The notes: a model not told the origin generated them from the sequence alone. Positions 9,086-18,738 are shown, counted from the stretch's first letter. The stretch: DNA of 64,000 bases from Actinomycetes bacterium (GCA_026708005.1 JAPOVR010000076.1:1-64000); one strand, 5' to 3'. Numbers and translations: made by a program.

Positions 9086-9937
9086 GTGAGCCAGTGGCCT
9101 GCTCAGCCTGAGCCTCGGTATCGGCCGCAGCCAGACCCCTCGACACGCGGCTACGAGCCGGTCAACCCGGAGGGACCGCTGCGCCAGCTCGTCCGCCGGC
9201 TCTGGGCACCAACCGCCGTCCTGATCGGGCTGCTCATCAAGTTCAAGGGCGTGGCCCTGGCCATCCTGAAGCTCAAGGTGTTCGCGACATCAGCGACCAT
9301 GCTGGTCTCGGTTGCCGCCTACGCCTGGATCTGGGGCTGGCGATTCGCAGTCGGCCTGGTGGCGATGCTGCTCGTGCACGAGCTGGGCCACGTGCTGGAG
9401 CTTCGGCGCCAGGGGATCCGCGCGAGCGCCCCGATCTTCATTCCATTCCTGGGTGCAGCCATCGGCATGAAGGAGCTGCCGAAGGATGCATGGCGCGAAG
9501 CTCAGGTCGCGCTGGCGGGGCCGATCGTGGGAGGGCTCGCCGCGCTGGGGGTGTGGCTGGCCGGCGCCGCGCTCGACTCCGACCTGCTCATCGCCATCGC
9601 GTTCGTCGGCTTCCTGCTGAACCTCTTCAACCTGTTGCCGATCGTTCCGCTCGACGGGGGTCGAGCCGTGGGCGCACTCCACCCGGCGCTCTGGGCAGTG
9701 GGGCTCGGTGGCTTGGTCGCCTTGACCGTGCTCCGCCCCAACCCGATCCTGCTCCTCATCCTCTTCGTCGGCGGCATGGAGCTCTGGCGCCGGTGGCGTG
9801 AGCGCGGCTCATCCGAAGCACGCACCTACTACGCCGTGCGCCCGTGGCAGCGGGCTGCGGTCGGGGTCACGTACATCTGCCTCGCCGCGCTCCTCGGGCT
9901 CGGTATGTCAGCAACTCACGTCGAGCGAAGCTTCTGA
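9086..9937 (+). CDS. Membrane zinc metalloprotease, site-2 protease (M50) family
   Basis: Integral-membrane protease of 283 residues. The zinc motif HELGH is at residues 98-102 inside a hydrophobic segment, and the second metal-ligand region NLLPIVPLDGGR lies about 85 residues later; both are hallmarks of the S2P/RseP/SpoIVFB family. There is a short polar Pro-rich N-terminus and about six membrane segments; no PDZ or CBS domain is visible. The natural substrate is unknown; family members release membrane-bound transcription or signalling factors. The start is the GTG at 9086, supported by a leaderless promoter; an in-frame GTG at 9017 would add 23 residues. Neighbours give no functional hint. 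Confidence 0.85.
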   Translation: MSQWPAQPEPRYRPQPDPSTRGYEPVNPEGPLRQLVRRLWAPTAVLIGLLIKFKGVALAILKLKVFATSATMLVSVAAYAWIWGWRFAVGLVAMLLVHELGHVLELRRQGIRASAPIFIPFLGAAIGMKELPKDAWREAQVALAGPIVGGLAALGVWLAGAALDSDLLIAIAFVGFLLNLFNLLPIVPLDGGRAVGALHPALWAVGLGGLVALTVLRPNPILLLILFVGGMELWRRWRERGSSEARTYYAVRPWQRAAVGVTYICLAALLGLGMSATHVERSF

Positions 9938-10023
9938 GGCACGACCCACGAACGAGCAAGGAACGGCCCCACGCGCTAGCAGACGGAGACGCACGGCCTA
10001 GCGCCCATCTCCAACGAGGCGGG

Positions 10024-10581
10024 ATGATCGCGACAAGCGGCGCGTTCCCGCCGGTAGACTCGCCGTTCCCCAGCGTACCGCTGAGGAACGCGCTCCAGCA
10101 GCACGTCGAGATCCCCCGTCCTCGTCTCTCTCCTCCGCCTCCCTCGCAATCGGCGGCCATTGAGGTTGGGTGTGGCGCTGGAATCGCGCTCCTGGCGCTC
10201 TCGAACCACCTGCAGCCGACGCGGCTTGCAGGCGTCGATATCGACCCAGATCGCATTCACGAAGCGAGGGCGCGCAGCAGCGTTGCTGGCCTCGACGTCG
10301 ACCTCACGCTCAGCGACGTGCGCAACCTCCCGTATCCGGATGGCGCAATCGATCTCGTCGTCGACTTCGGCACCTGCTACCACATTCCGCATCCCGAGCA
10401 GGCCCTCGCCTAGATCAGCCGCGTGCTCGACCCCGGCGGGCTCTTCGTCCACGAGACGTTCCCGAGCCAGCTCCTCGCCCACCCCTTCCGGTGCCGCCGT
10501 CGCAGCCTTCCGTGGAAGGCGGTCCGCAGCCTGAAGCGCCAGCGAACCGCGCTGCTTTGGTCGAAGCGAGTACGCCGGTAA
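10024..10581 (+). pseudogene. SAM-dependent methyltransferase, interrupted by an in-frame TAG
   Basis: Class I methyltransferase remnant. Motif I AIEVGCGAG (about residue 45), the GVDID acidic loop and the DVRNLPYPDGAIDLVVDFG motif are intact. The frame stops at TAG 10411-10413, exactly where relatives have Glu in the common EALAEISRVLxPGG segment. The same frame then continues ISRVLDPGGLFVHETFPSQ to a TAA at 10579-10581. A single G-to-T change (GAG to TAG) explains it. The product would lack the C-terminal beta strands, so it is probably non-functional unless the stop is a sequencing error. Substrate unknown. Confidence 0.75.
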
Positions 10582-11182
10582 CAGCTAGCTGTCTGTCGCA
10601 GACCCCTCAACACAGGCGCTCAGCACAGCATCGCATCCAGTTCGCCTTGCAGGTGGGCAGTGGAGACGCCACCTGAGACTCCGCGGCGGGCCCGCAGGAA
10701 GTCAAACTGCTCCGCAGAGGCAATAGGAGCGCGGGAACGGCGCCGAGGCAGGGCGCGCGCAGCGAGAGGCACAGCGATGCGCCGCTTGCGCACGGAGACG
10801 GCGGCGACGCCCACCTGCTCATGACGCGTCGTACCTGCACCGCTTGCACACCGGGACGGCCCGGGGGGTCTGCTCGAGGCAGCGCCACGGGATCGATTGG
10901 CCCGATGCCCAGTCTCCGGTCGGCCCGAGGGGTCGAGACAGGCTCGCCAGCGATTATGGCCGGCGGCCCTACGAGCGACTTCGAGCGAGTGCGCCCACTG
11001 CTTGGGGCACTGGGCGACGGCGCCGTTCGCACAGGTAGCGGCAAGCCCCCGTGCAGCCCGCAGGGCCCGCGCAGACCGACAGGCGCCGCCGGGAGAGCTT
11101 CACGCCCAATAGGCCCTCGTGCGGCCGGAGGGCCCGCGCAGACCGACAGGCCGCGCGGCGTCGTGGAGACTCGCGACGATGT
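10582..11182. other. Gene-free region with a 23-bp direct repeat
   Basis: No coding frame is convincing across about 600 bases. A 23-base segment centred on GGGCCCGCGCAGACCGAC occurs twice, at 11062-11084 and 11129-11151, in the same orientation, 67 bases apart, just before the dispersed element upstream of selA. Confidence 0.5.
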
Positions 11183-11292
11183 TGTAACGCTTCTGTGACA
11201 CACATGTGACAGATCGTGTGCAAGCCGTGCGCCTCTCTGGACTACCCTCCCCCCCGGGTGGCGGGTGGGGGCGGGCTGCCCTTTGCGGCGGC
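11183..11292 (+). repeat. Dispersed intergenic element, copy B
   Basis: It shares GCTTCTGTGACACACATGTG almost exactly with copy A, then GTGCAAGCCGTGCGC, ACTACCCTCCCCCC and the C-run/G-run hairpin and CTGCCCTTTGCGGCGG end. The small stem carries one mismatch here (AGCCG against GGACT). It ends about 28 bases before the selA -10 box. Confidence 0.75.
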
Positions 11293-11319
11293 AGGCACGG
11301 CCGAGCGGGGCCGCCGACC

Positions 11320-11331
11320 TATCATCAGGAT
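11320..11331 (+). promoter_or_regulatory. Leaderless-type promoter -10 (TATCAT, N6, GTG) of selA
   Basis: TATCAT at 11320-11325 is followed by six bases and the GTG at 11332. It fixes the selA start and implies selA-selB are transcribed with almost no 5' leader. Confidence 0.5.
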
Positions 11332-12657
11332 GTGGAGGAGACGCCGAACCGGCTTCGCGAGCTGCCGTCAGTCGATCGCGTCCTCGCTGATCCGCGAGTC
11401 GTAGCGCTCGCTCAGTCACACGGCCGCGAGCCCGCCGTCGACGCCGTTCGGCGCGCGCTTGCGTTTGCGCGACAGGACATCCAGGCCGGGGGTAAGCCCG
11501 GAGATCTCCTCACGCGTGTCGAGCAGGAGCTCGCCGCGATACTCGCGCCGCGTCTGCGCCGCGTGATCAACGCCACCGGCGTCGTCATCCACACCAACCT
11601 CGGGCGCGCCCCCCTGTCGGAGCCGGCGCGGGCGCGCATCGACGAGATCGCGCGAGGCTACTCGAACCTCGAGCTCGACCTCGACTCCGGCGTCCGTGGC
11701 TCGCGCCAGGACCACGTCGCAGAGCATCTCCGCGAGCTCACCGGCGCCGAATCGGCGCTCGTCGTGAACAATAACGCGGCCGCGCTGCTCATCGTCGCCG
11801 CCGCGCTGGCCAAGGGGCGTGAGGTGGTGGTCTCGCGAGGCGAGCTCGTCGAGATCGGCGACGGTTTCCGCATCCCCGATGTGCTTGCCCGCTCCGGAGC
11901 GCAGCTCGTCGAGGTGGGCACGACCAACCGCACACGGACAGGCGACTACGAGCAGGCGATCGGCGCGCAGACTGCGCTTCTGCTTCGCGTCCATCCCTCG
12001 AACTTCCGCATCATGGGGTTCACCGAGCGCCCGGCACTCAGCGAGCTCGCCCGGCTGGCGGAGCGCGCAGGCGTCTGGCTGGTCGACGATCTCGGCTCGG
12101 GCTCGTTCGTCCAGCTACCAGACGAGCCAACCGCGGCCGAGAGCGTGAGGGCAGGAAGCCACATCGTGACCTTCTCGGGCGACAAGCTCCTGGGAGGGCC
12201 ACAGGCCGGCATCATCTGCGGGCGGGCTGAGCTCCTCGATCAAGTTCGGCGGCACCCACTTCAGCGGGCGTTGCGAGCCGACAAGCTGACCGTGGCAGCC
12301 CTCGAGGGCACGCTGGCCCTGTACCGAAGCCCAGAGCGCGCCCGCAAGGAGGTTCCCGCTCTGCGCATGCTCGAGGAGCCTGCCGAGCTGGTACGGAAGC
12401 GCGCCGCCGAGCTCGCCCGGCTGACCGGAGGCAGCATCGAGCCGACGACGGCACGCGCGGGAGGCGGCGCCCTTCCCCTGTGGGACGTGCCGAGCTACGC
12501 CTGCGCACTCGATGCCACGCTCGCTCAGCCGCTGCGCTGCGCCCACGTGCCCGTGATCGGCATGGTGCGTGAGAATCAGCTCCTGCTTGACTGCCGGACG
12601 GTCGCCGACGGCGAGGTCGCTGAGATCGCCCGTGCTGTCGCCGACGCCCGCCCGTGA
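11332..12657 (+). CDS. selA: L-seryl-tRNA(Sec) selenium transferase
   Basis: PLP-dependent conversion of seryl-tRNA(Sec) to selenocysteinyl-tRNA(Sec) using selenophosphate; bacterial SelA is a cytosolic homodecamer. The 441-residue protein shows [18 protein letters not shown] near residue 80 and the PLP-lysine motif [13 protein letters not shown] with Lys285, both standard for SelA. The GTG start is chosen from the leaderless promoter and because the N-terminal ELPSVDRVL segment matches the family start. It overlaps selB by GTGA. With selB and selC it forms a compact selenocysteine locus. SelD is not in the window. Confidence 0.95.
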   Translation: MEETPNRLRELPSVDRVLADPRVVALAQSHGREPAVDAVRRALAFARQDIQAGGKPGDLLTRVEQELAAILAPRLRRVINATGVVIHTNLGRAPLSEPARARIDEIARGYSNLELDLDSGVRGSRQDHVAEHLRELTGAESALVVNNNAAALLIVAAALAKGREVVVSRGELVEIGDGFRIPDVLARSGAQLVEVGTTNRTRTGDYEQAIGAQTALLLRVHPSNFRIMGFTERPALSELARLAERAGVWLVDDLGSGSFVQLPDEPTAAESVRAGSHIVTFSGDKLLGGPQAGIICGRAELLDQVRRHPLQRALRADKLTVAALEGTLALYRSPERARKEVPALRMLEEPAELVRKRAAELARLTGGSIEPTTARAGGGALPLWDVPSYACALDATLAQPLRCAHVPVIGMVRENQLLLDCRTVADGEVAEIARAVADARP

Positions 12658-14402
12658 GACCTCTCGTCCTCGGCACCGCCGGCCACATCGACCACGGCAA
12701 GACATGGCTCGTGCGGGCGCTCACGGGCAAGGACACCGATCGGCTGCCGGAGGAGAAGGAACGGGCGATCTCGATCGACCTCGGCTACGCACCGCTCCGG
12801 CTTCCCAGCGGACAGCACATCTCGGTGATCGACGTGCCCGGCCACGAGCGGTTCGTGCGCAACATGGTGGCCGGGGCCACCGGCATTGACCTCTTCCTCC
12901 TCGTCATCGACGCGAACGAAGGAGCGAGACCGCAGACGCACGAGCACCTCGCGATCCTGAGGCTGCTCGGCATCGAGCACGGTGTGGTTGCGGTGACAAA
13001 GGTCGATGCGGTCGATGAGGAGCTGCTCGCGCTCGCCCTCGATGAGGCCCGCGAGCTCATGCCAGGGGCATCTGTGATCGCAACGAGCGCCAAGACCGGC
13101 GCCGGCCTCGACGACCTCCAAGCCGCTCTGGCACGGGTGGCGAGCCGCGTCGAGCGCCGGGCGCTGCTGCGCGCAACACGGCTCTTCGTCGACCGCTCTT
13201 TCACGATCGCAGGGATCGGAACCGTCATCACAGGCACGCTCTGGTCAGGCTCCATCGGCGAGGGAGATGAGCTGATCGCCGAGCCCCTCGGGCTTCCCGT
13301 GCGCGTTCGAAGTGTTCAGGTGCACGACGAGGCAGTCGAGCGCGCCGAGGCCGGACAGCGGGTGGCCGTGGCGCTCCCGGGAGTCGAGCGCGATCGGATC
13401 AGACGTGGCGCCGCCCTCGTGGCGCGCGACGTCTTCCCTGTCAGCTACCGGCTGGACATCACCATGGAGGCGCTCGAGCCGCTCGAGAGCGGCCGGAGGG
13501 TGCATGTCCACCATGGCAGCGCCAAGCACTTCGGCCGCCTCGTCCTGGTGAGCGACGACCACGCACAGCTGCGGCTGACAACGCCGGCCGTTGCCGCCCG
13601 CGGAGACCGAGTTGTGCTCCGTGACGGAACAACGATCGCTGGCGGGACCGTGCTCGACCCCGCCCCACCACGGCGTCTCGAGCTCGACCGGCTCGCGATG
13701 CTCGAGCAAGGCGATCCTGCATCGATCGTCCACGGGGCGCTCGCAGCCTCGCCCGAGCCGCTGACCAAAGCCGAGCTTGCTCGCAGAGGACTCCTCTCCG
13801 AGCAGGATCTCGAGTCAGGCCTGCAGGCTGCCGTCGAGGTGTGCGGCTACTTCCTCACTGAGGCACAGCTCGACGAGATCCGCGCGACCACAGCCAGAGC
13901 GCTCAGGCAGCGCGCCATAGATCACCCTCTCGATCCGGGTATCCCGCTCGCCGAGCTTCTGCCTCCCCGCCCATGGTCAAGCGCACTGCTCGAGCTCCTT
14001 CCGATGGAGCGACGGGGCCCAAAGGCCTACGCGCCCGGCGAGACTCCGCAGCTCGGAGACCGCGTGGCCTCGGCTAAGACCCTGCTGACGCAGCTTGCGC
14101 AAGCGGGCCTCAACCCGATCAAACCCGCCGACCGCGAGCTGGCGGTCTATCTCGAGAACAACGGCGATCTCGTCCACCTGGGTGATGGTTACGCGATCTC
14201 GACCGAGGCCTTCGAGCGGGCGAAGGCGCATCTGGTCGAGGAGTGCACGCGCGCGGGAGAAGTCACGCTTGCGCGCTTCCGCGACCTGATCGGCACAGGC
14301 CGCCGCACGGCGCAGCTGTTGCTCGAGCGGTTCGACTCTGATGGCCTCACACGCCGCGTGGGCGACACGAGAGTGCTGCGGCGGCGGGCACAGCACCAGT
14401 AG
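12654..14402 (+). CDS. selB: Selenocysteine-specific translation elongation factor SelB
   Basis: GTPase that delivers Sec-tRNA(Sec) to ribosomes paused at UGA before a SECIS hairpin. The N-terminal G domain has GHIDHGKT (residues 10-17), [12 protein letters not shown] and a TKVD-type motif; EF-Tu-like beta barrels follow, and from about residue 340 the winged-helix domains that bind SECIS RNA. The length of 582 residues is normal. It starts at the GTG overlapping the selA stop, so the two are translationally coupled. The tRNA(Sec) gene follows 107 bases after the stop. Confidence 0.95.
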   Translation: MRPLVLGTAGHIDHGKTWLVRALTGKDTDRLPEEKERAISIDLGYAPLRLPSGQHISVIDVPGHERFVRNMVAGATGIDLFLLVIDANEGARPQTHEHLAILRLLGIEHGVVAVTKVDAVDEELLALALDEARELMPGASVIATSAKTGAGLDDLQAALARVASRVERRALLRATRLFVDRSFTIAGIGTVITGTLWSGSIGEGDELIAEPLGLPVRVRSVQVHDEAVERAEAGQRVAVALPGVERDRIRRGAALVARDVFPVSYRLDITMEALEPLESGRRVHVHHGSAKHFGRLVLVSDDHAQLRLTTPAVAARGDRVVLRDGTTIAGGTVLDPAPPRRLELDRLAMLEQGDPASIVHGALAASPEPLTKAELARRGLLSEQDLESGLQAAVEVCGYFLTEAQLDEIRATTARALRQRAIDHPLDPGIPLAELLPPRPWSSALLELLPMERRGPKAYAPGETPQLGDRVASAKTLLTQLAQAGLNPIKPADRELAVYLENNGDLVHLGDGYAISTEAFERAKAHLVEECTRAGEVTLARFRDLIGTGRRTAQLLLERFDSDGLTRRVGDTRVLRRRAQHQ

Positions 14403-14508
14403 GCAGGAGCCCGCCTTCGGCAGAAGCCCGCCGGTCGGTGGGCAGCCCACACCGCCTCAGGGCGAGGTCGGAACTTGCTCGCCCCTCTCCTGATGTTAGG
14501 GTCACCGT

Positions 14509-14601
14509 GGAGCGGCATGGGCCCGGTGGCCCAGCCGGTCTTCAAAACCGGTGAGGTGTGGAAGCCCCACGCTGGCTCGGTTCGACTCCGGGGCCGCTCC
14601 G
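14509..14601 (+). tRNA. selC: tRNA-Sec (anticodon TCA)
   Basis: Acceptor stem of eight pairs, GGAGCGGC (14509-14516) with GCCGCTCC (14593-14600), discriminator G. The anticodon stem has six pairs (14534-14539 with 14547-14552) and the loop CTTCAAA holds TCA at 14542-14544. There is a long variable arm and a GGTTCGACTCC T-arm. The long acceptor and anticodon stems and UCA anticodon identify tRNA(Sec). CCA is not encoded. Confidence 0.95.
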
Positions 14602-15031
14602 TCCAGCCGCGACAGCGTCACAGGCCAGCTCGCAGGCCATTGGGCCACCAGCCCTGCCAGGCTGTCTCTGGAGAAGCCTGATGCACCGGGAGCAGCCGTG
14701 AGCTCCCAAGCTCAGCTTGAGCAGACGCCTGCCTCCGGCTCCTGCCAGCGGGAGGAACGCGCCGCTCGTGTGGAAGGGCATCGCACGGGGAGCCCCGCAT
14801 AGCGGTTGGGGAGTTGCCGCAGGCTCCGCAGCCACCTTCCAGGGGCTCCCCGCGCACTCTGCCGTCGCGCCCGCGGCGCCCATCCTCGGGTGCGGCCCGT
14901 GCGCTAGCACGCACGGCTCCTGTACCGACGCACCACACCTCGACAGCAAAGACGCCTCTCGAGCGGACAACCCGGCGCGCCGAGCCGGGCGTTTACGCCC
15001 GCGCGAGGAAACTCAGGCCTGCGGCCGAGCG
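14602..15031. other. Gene-free region with a 10-bp inverted repeat
   Basis: No gene is seen. GGGGAGCCCC (14787-14796) and GGGGCTCCCC (14842-14851) form a perfect inverted pair 45 bases apart; either arm is also nearly self-complementary. It lies between the 3' ends of selC and the minus-strand tatA, so a role in transcript ends is possible. Confidence 0.4.
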
Positions 15032-15481
15032 CTATGGAGGGCCGCTCTTGGGCTGGTCGGCGGGCAGCGGGGGCTCTGCGGGGGGCGCCTCAGCAGGAGG
15101 CGCATCGGCGGGCGGCGCGGGCTCTGCGGAGGACGCCTCAGCAGAGAGCGCAACAGCGGGGGGCGCCTCAGCGGGCACGACGGGTCTGGCGGGCGGTGTG
15201 CCCGGCAGCGGGGCAACTTCGGTCGTGGCTTGCTGGGCCGGCATCTCCTCGGCGTCAGCCGGCTCGAGGCTGATCCTGCCCTGCAGCTCGGCAACCGGCT
15301 CAGCGATGCCCTCTCTGATCTCCCGCCCTGTGACGCCAATCGAGTCCTTGAACTCGCGCAGGCCTCGCCCTAGCGAGCGCCCCATTTGGGGAAGGCGACT
15401 CGTACCGAACAGCATCATCAGCACGACGAGCAGAATCAGAATCTCCCACACGCCAATGCTGCTAAAAAGGCCAAGTGCCAC
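15032..15481 (-). CDS. tatA: Twin-arginine translocase subunit TatA/E family
   Basis: Pore-forming or single-span component of the Tat export system for folded proteins such as Mo-enzymes. One N-terminal membrane helix (IGVWEILILLVVLMMLFG) is followed by the family FG-x-S/K-x-LP hinge (FGTSRLPQMGRSLGRGLREFK) and an amphipathic helix. The 70-residue C-terminal tail is Pro/Ala/Glu repetitive (PPAEA units) and longer than usual. The chosen GTG at 15481 gives MALGLFSSIGVWE and 149 residues; a TACCGT-N6 leaderless promoter precedes it. TatA and TatB cannot be separated with confidence. Confidence 0.85.
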   Translation of the reverse strand: MALGLFSSIGVWEILILLVVLMMLFGTSRLPQMGRSLGRGLREFKDSIGVTGREIREGIAEPVAELQGRISLEPADAEEMPAQQATTEVAPLPGTPPARPVVPAEAPPAVALSAEASSAEPAPPADAPPAEAPPAEPPLPADQPKSGPP

Positions 15482-15493
15482 ACTCCCACGGTA
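15482..15493 (-). promoter_or_regulatory. Leaderless-type promoter -10 (TACCGT, N6, GTG) of tatA
   Basis: On the minus strand TACCGT (15493-15488) is followed by six bases and the GTG at 15481, the same pattern as at seven other genes here. Confidence 0.45.
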
Positions 15494-15606
15494 CCACGTT
15501 CCGATCGTCGGCTCAGCCGATCTCGCAAGCTGGCAACGCACGTCGAGAGCGGCAGCCCAGAGCCTCCATGCGCCCAGCTAGACCAGCAGCCGGGCTCCGC
15601 ACGGCG

Positions 15607-15646
15607 GGTGAGTGGGTGAATGGGTGGGTCGGTGAATGGGTGGGCG
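15607..15646. repeat. Five tandem 8-bp units (GGTGRRTG-like)
   Basis: GGTGAGTG, GGTGAATG, GGTGGGTC, GGTGAATG and GGTGGGCG stand head to tail without spacing. This is a small minisatellite between the divergent tatA and R2-like genes. No function is evident. Confidence 0.7.
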
Positions 15647-15755
15647 GAGCCGGCTCATCGCACAGCCGCCCGTGCGGGCGCGCGCAGACCCCTAGTGCGC
15701 GCGAGAGAGCTCTCGTGGCAGCCACGCTCGACGTGGCTCTAGGATGCGCGCGGCG

Positions 15756-16622
15756 ATGCCTACACAGCAGAAACTCGAGGAGAGCTCGATTGAGGAGCAC
15801 GGCGGCCCGTTCAGGTCGCTCTATGAACACTGGGAAGCGAACCAATGGTCCCCGCTCGACCTCGACCTTTCCCAGGACGCCGCGAGCTTCGACAGCCTCG
15901 ATCCGGAGTCTCAGCGCGGCTTCATCTGGATCTTCGCGCACCGCTTCCACGCTGAGTTCAAGGTCGCCTCGCTGCTCGCACCGTTCCTCGAGCACGCACC
16001 GGATTGGGAGATGCAGCTTCTGATCGCGACCCAGATAGCCGACGAGCACCGCCACCTACAGAGCGTCCTGCGCGTCTACGAGGAGGTGTTCGGCGTGCGG
16101 GGCGGCGTCGGCCGTGTGCAGGAGCTTGCCGACAAAAACATGGACGTCATCGCATCCTCCTGCTACGAGCACCTCGACGTGTGGGTAGGCAAGCTTGCGG
16201 TGGGTGGCACGGAGCAGGACTACGCCATGGCCGTCCTCGCATATCACATAATCGCCGAAGGCGTCGTCGCGAGAGCCGCCCAGAACCTCGCAGCTGGGCA
16301 GTACAGCCGGTACGGAGAGTTTCCGGGGCTCACCGAAGGCCAACGCCACGTTGCCCGTGACGAAGCGCGGCACATCGGGATCGGCGTCTCCTACATCCGG
16401 CGCGCCCTTGCGCAGAATCCGGCTGCCCGTGGCTGGGTCGACTGGGGCCTCGAAGAGTTCGCCAGGATCGCCTCCGACCTGCTCGGGACGGCCTTGGCCT
16501 CCGACATGCACCAGCAGGTGGTGGACGGGTATGGCGTCGACCCGGTCGGTTTCTACGAGGAGGCGATCCGGCTGCTCCAGGTCCGCATGCGCTCGGTCGG
16601 ATACCTCAGCGACGAGACCTAG
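15756..16622 (+). CDS. R2-like diiron protein (ribonucleotide reductase beta / R2lox superfamily)
   Basis: Ferritin-like four-helix protein of 288 residues with diiron ligands spaced as in R2 proteins: Glu in HAEFKV (about residue 67), Glu/His in ADEHRH (about 97-100), Glu in IAEGV (about 168) and Glu/His in RDEARHIG. The N-terminal YEHWEANQWSPLDLDLS block resembles R2lox proteins. No ribonucleotide reductase alpha subunit is nearby, so an oxidase or ligand-binding role is as likely as radical generation. Two ATGs are in frame (15744 and 15756); the second is preferred because a TAGGAT -10 overlaps the first. Confidence 0.75.
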   Translation: MPTQQKLEESSIEEHGGPFRSLYEHWEANQWSPLDLDLSQDAASFDSLDPESQRGFIWIFAHRFHAEFKVASLLAPFLEHAPDWEMQLLIATQIADEHRHLQSVLRVYEEVFGVRGGVGRVQELADKNMDVIASSCYEHLDVWVGKLAVGGTEQDYAMAVLAYHIIAEGVVARAAQNLAAGQYSRYGEFPGLTEGQRHVARDEARHIGIGVSYIRRALAQNPAARGWVDWGLEEFARIASDLLGTALASDMHQQVVDGYGVDPVGFYEEAIRLLQVRMRSVGYLSDET

Positions 16623-17406
16623 CGAGAGACTCGAAGCACACTGTCGGAGCACACTGGCCCTTCGGTCAGCTCAGACCTCGGAGACCGAGGATGCCCAGAC
16701 CGCGGTTGAGGCCGGCGCCCATCATCACGCCCTGCGCGTGTGGGACTCCACAGCCGCGCAGCACCACAGCCGCGCAGAACCGGCGCAGTTGCCTGACGCT
16801 TCTGTGACAGTGCGCGCGAAAGCCGTGCGCCTTTCTCGGCTACCCTCCCCCGGGTGGTGAGTGGGGGCGGGTTGCTCTACCGGCCGGGCGAGACGCCAGG
16901 GCCCTTCACGGCTTGGCTGGGGCGGGCCACCGACAAGGCCCCCGTCATGGCGGCGCGGTGCCCAGCAGCTCTGCCCGCCACGGCGGTTTGGGGGCTTCGC
17001 CCTTGCAGCTTCTCCTCGCATCGCACCGCACACGCCGAGTCGCGGAAAGTGGTTGAGGCAGACGCATGGGTCCGATACGCGGATGCGCGATCGAGGGGCG
17101 AGGCCACCGCAGCAGGCCGCTCGTCCGATATGCGCACGCGCCGACGCGCCGAGTCGCGGACAGCCGGATTCGAGAGCAAACCGCCGCTAAGCGCCCCGGG
17201 CTGGCCCGTGCCTTGCGCTCCAGCCAACGGCATTGGCTGCAGCTGCCAACCCTCGCTACAGCGGCCAGCACGCCCAACCAGACAGCCTGCCGGATGCTCC
17301 GCCCAGGCACTCTCGATGACGAGCACCGCACAGGAGTCTCAGCAACCAGCCCCGTCGGATCCACCCGACGACAAGCGGAGCTCGGCCCTGAGGAGCCGCA
17401 CCGAGG
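16623..17406. other. Gene-free region containing dispersed element copy C
   Basis: About 780 bases without a credible gene. Besides the dispersed element, short segments recur, such as GCCGAGTCGCGGA (near 17035 and 17147) and GTCCGATAYGCG (near 17069 and 17125), giving a repetitive, non-coding texture. Confidence 0.5.
16772..16880 (+). repeat. Dispersed intergenic element, copy C
   Basis: It contains the 5' extension GCGCAGAACCGGCGCAG, then TGACGCTTCTGTGACAG, GCGCGAAAGCCGTGCGCC, a perfect AGCCG/CGGCT stem, TACCCTCCCCCGGGTGG and GTGGGGGCGGG. It is among the copies closest to the consensus. Confidence 0.75.
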
Positions 17407-17823
17407 CTAGTCGGACTGATCGTTCGGGCGCATTCGCTCGACCGCCTCTCGCGCGCGGTCATGCACCCGCTGTCGCTCGCCCTCGAGGGACGCAACACCG
17501 CTCGCGGTCACAGCGTCCCCCGACTCGCCCTCGCTTGGGGCAACCGGCTCCTTCACGGCACCTGCAGCCGGGCCGTGCGCCGCGCCTGCGGGCTCGTCCG
17601 ACCGGCTGGCGGAGTCAGCTTCCTGACGTGCCGTTGAGAGCTTGTCCCGCAGCTCGGAGACCGGATCGCCCTCTGGCTCGCCCGCCGCCCGCATCGAGGC
17701 AGCCCGCCGGCGTCGCAGGAAGCGAAACGCGAGCCAACCGGCGAGGACACCGGCGAGCAGTCCGAGCATTCGGCCCATCCCCGGCACCCTTCCATGACTC
17801 ATTCGAAAAGGCAAGCCATCCAC
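17407..17823 (-). CDS. Small single-span membrane protein of unknown function
   Basis: A 138-residue protein with one membrane helix (MLGLLAGVLAGWLAFRF, about residues 19-35), a basic RRRR cytoplasmic edge, then a charged, Ala/Glu-rich soluble tail with ELRDKLSTARQEAD and a C-terminal helix. The layout is YtxH-like, but I cannot assign a family. The GTG at 17823 is the far start; an internal ATG at 17778 with an upstream AAGGG would give 123 residues. It is divergent from rpsF with 106 bases between. Function is not inferred. Confidence 0.55.
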   Translation of the reverse strand: MDGLPFRMSHGRVPGMGRMLGLLAGVLAGWLAFRFLRRRRAASMRAAGEPEGDPVSELRDKLSTARQEADSASRSDEPAGAAHGPAAGAVKEPVAPSEGESGDAVTASGVASLEGERQRVHDRAREAVERMRPNDQSD

Positions 17824-17929
17824 GGTAGCTATACTGAGGAGCGACTTCCCGCCACGCCCAGCACGGCCCTTTCCCGGCCGCGCACCAACGGCGGGGCCGC
17901 CTAAGTCCGAGGGAAGGAGGACGGGAGTC

Positions 17930-18253
17930 GTGAGCCCCTATGAAGTGCTGGTGATGTTCGACGCCGAGCTTGACGAGGACGCACAGGTCGAGATCGTCTC
18001 CCGCGTCCAGGAGATCGTCACCGCCAACGGTGGGACGTGGCATGGCGCAGAAGCCTGGGGTCTTCGCAAGCTCGCGTACGAGATCGACCACAAGACCGAC
18101 GCCTCCTACCGGTTGCTCACGTTCGACTCGACACCTGGCGCGCTCGAGGAGCTCACCCGGATCCTCAAGATCAACGAGGGCGTCATCCGCCACATGGCGA
18201 CACGCCGCATCGAGCAGACTGTGCCAGCAACAAGCCCCGAGCCCGCGGCGTAG
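17930..18253 (+). CDS. rpsF: 30S ribosomal protein bS6
   Basis: Component of the central domain (platform) of the small ribosomal subunit, binding with bS18. The 107 residues begin SPYEVLVMFDAELDED and contain the family segments GGTWHGAEAWGLRKLAYEI and INEGVIRHM. A GGAAGGAGG ribosome binding site precedes the GTG at 17930. It heads the conserved run rpsF-ssb-rpsR-rplI. Confidence 0.97.
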   Translation: MSPYEVLVMFDAELDEDAQVEIVSRVQEIVTANGGTWHGAEAWGLRKLAYEIDHKTDASYRLLTFDSTPGALEELTRILKINEGVIRHMATRRIEQTVPATSPEPAA

Positions 18254-18277
18254 CGAAGCACCCAGAAGGAGGTCACG

Positions 18278-18718
18278 GTGGCAAACATCAACAGGGTCAT
18301 CCTTGTGGGCAACCTGACGAGAGATCCCGAGCTGCGACACACGCCAAGCGGAACAGCGGTCTGCAAGCTCCGCCTCGCAGTGAACTCGAGACAGAAGGAC
18401 TCGGCGACTGGCCAGTGGGGCGAGAAGCCGAACTACTTCGACATCACCGTCTGGGGCAACCAGGGTGAGAGCTGCGCTCAGTACCTCGCGCGCGGACGGC
18501 CGATCGGCGTCGATGGGCGCCTCGACTGGCGCGAGTGGGAGGCACAGGACGGCACGAAGCGACAGGCGATCGAAATCATCGCAGACACCGTGCAGTTCCT
18601 CGGCTCGCCCCGAAGCGAGTCGAGCGAAGGCGGCCAGTACGTTCCGACCGGGGCCGCTGCTGCGGCGAGCGGCTCAGGCAGCGACTTCACCGCGACCGAC
18701 GACGATATTCCCTTCTAG
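18278..18718 (+). CDS. ssb: Single-stranded DNA-binding protein
   Basis: Binds and protects single-stranded DNA in replication and repair. The N-terminal OB fold starts NINRVILVGNLTRDPELR with YFDITVWGNQ; a Gly/Ser/Ala-rich linker leads to the acidic tip DDDIPF, which recruits partner proteins. 146 residues. AGAAGGAGG lies before the GTG at 18278, 24 bases after rpsF. Confidence 0.97.
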   Translation: MANINRVILVGNLTRDPELRHTPSGTAVCKLRLAVNSRQKDSATGQWGEKPNYFDITVWGNQGESCAQYLARGRPIGVDGRLDWREWEAQDGTKRQAIEIIADTVQFLGSPRSESSEGGQYVPTGAAAAASGSGSDFTATDDDIPF

Positions 18719-18738
18719 CCTGCACGCGAGGACACCAC

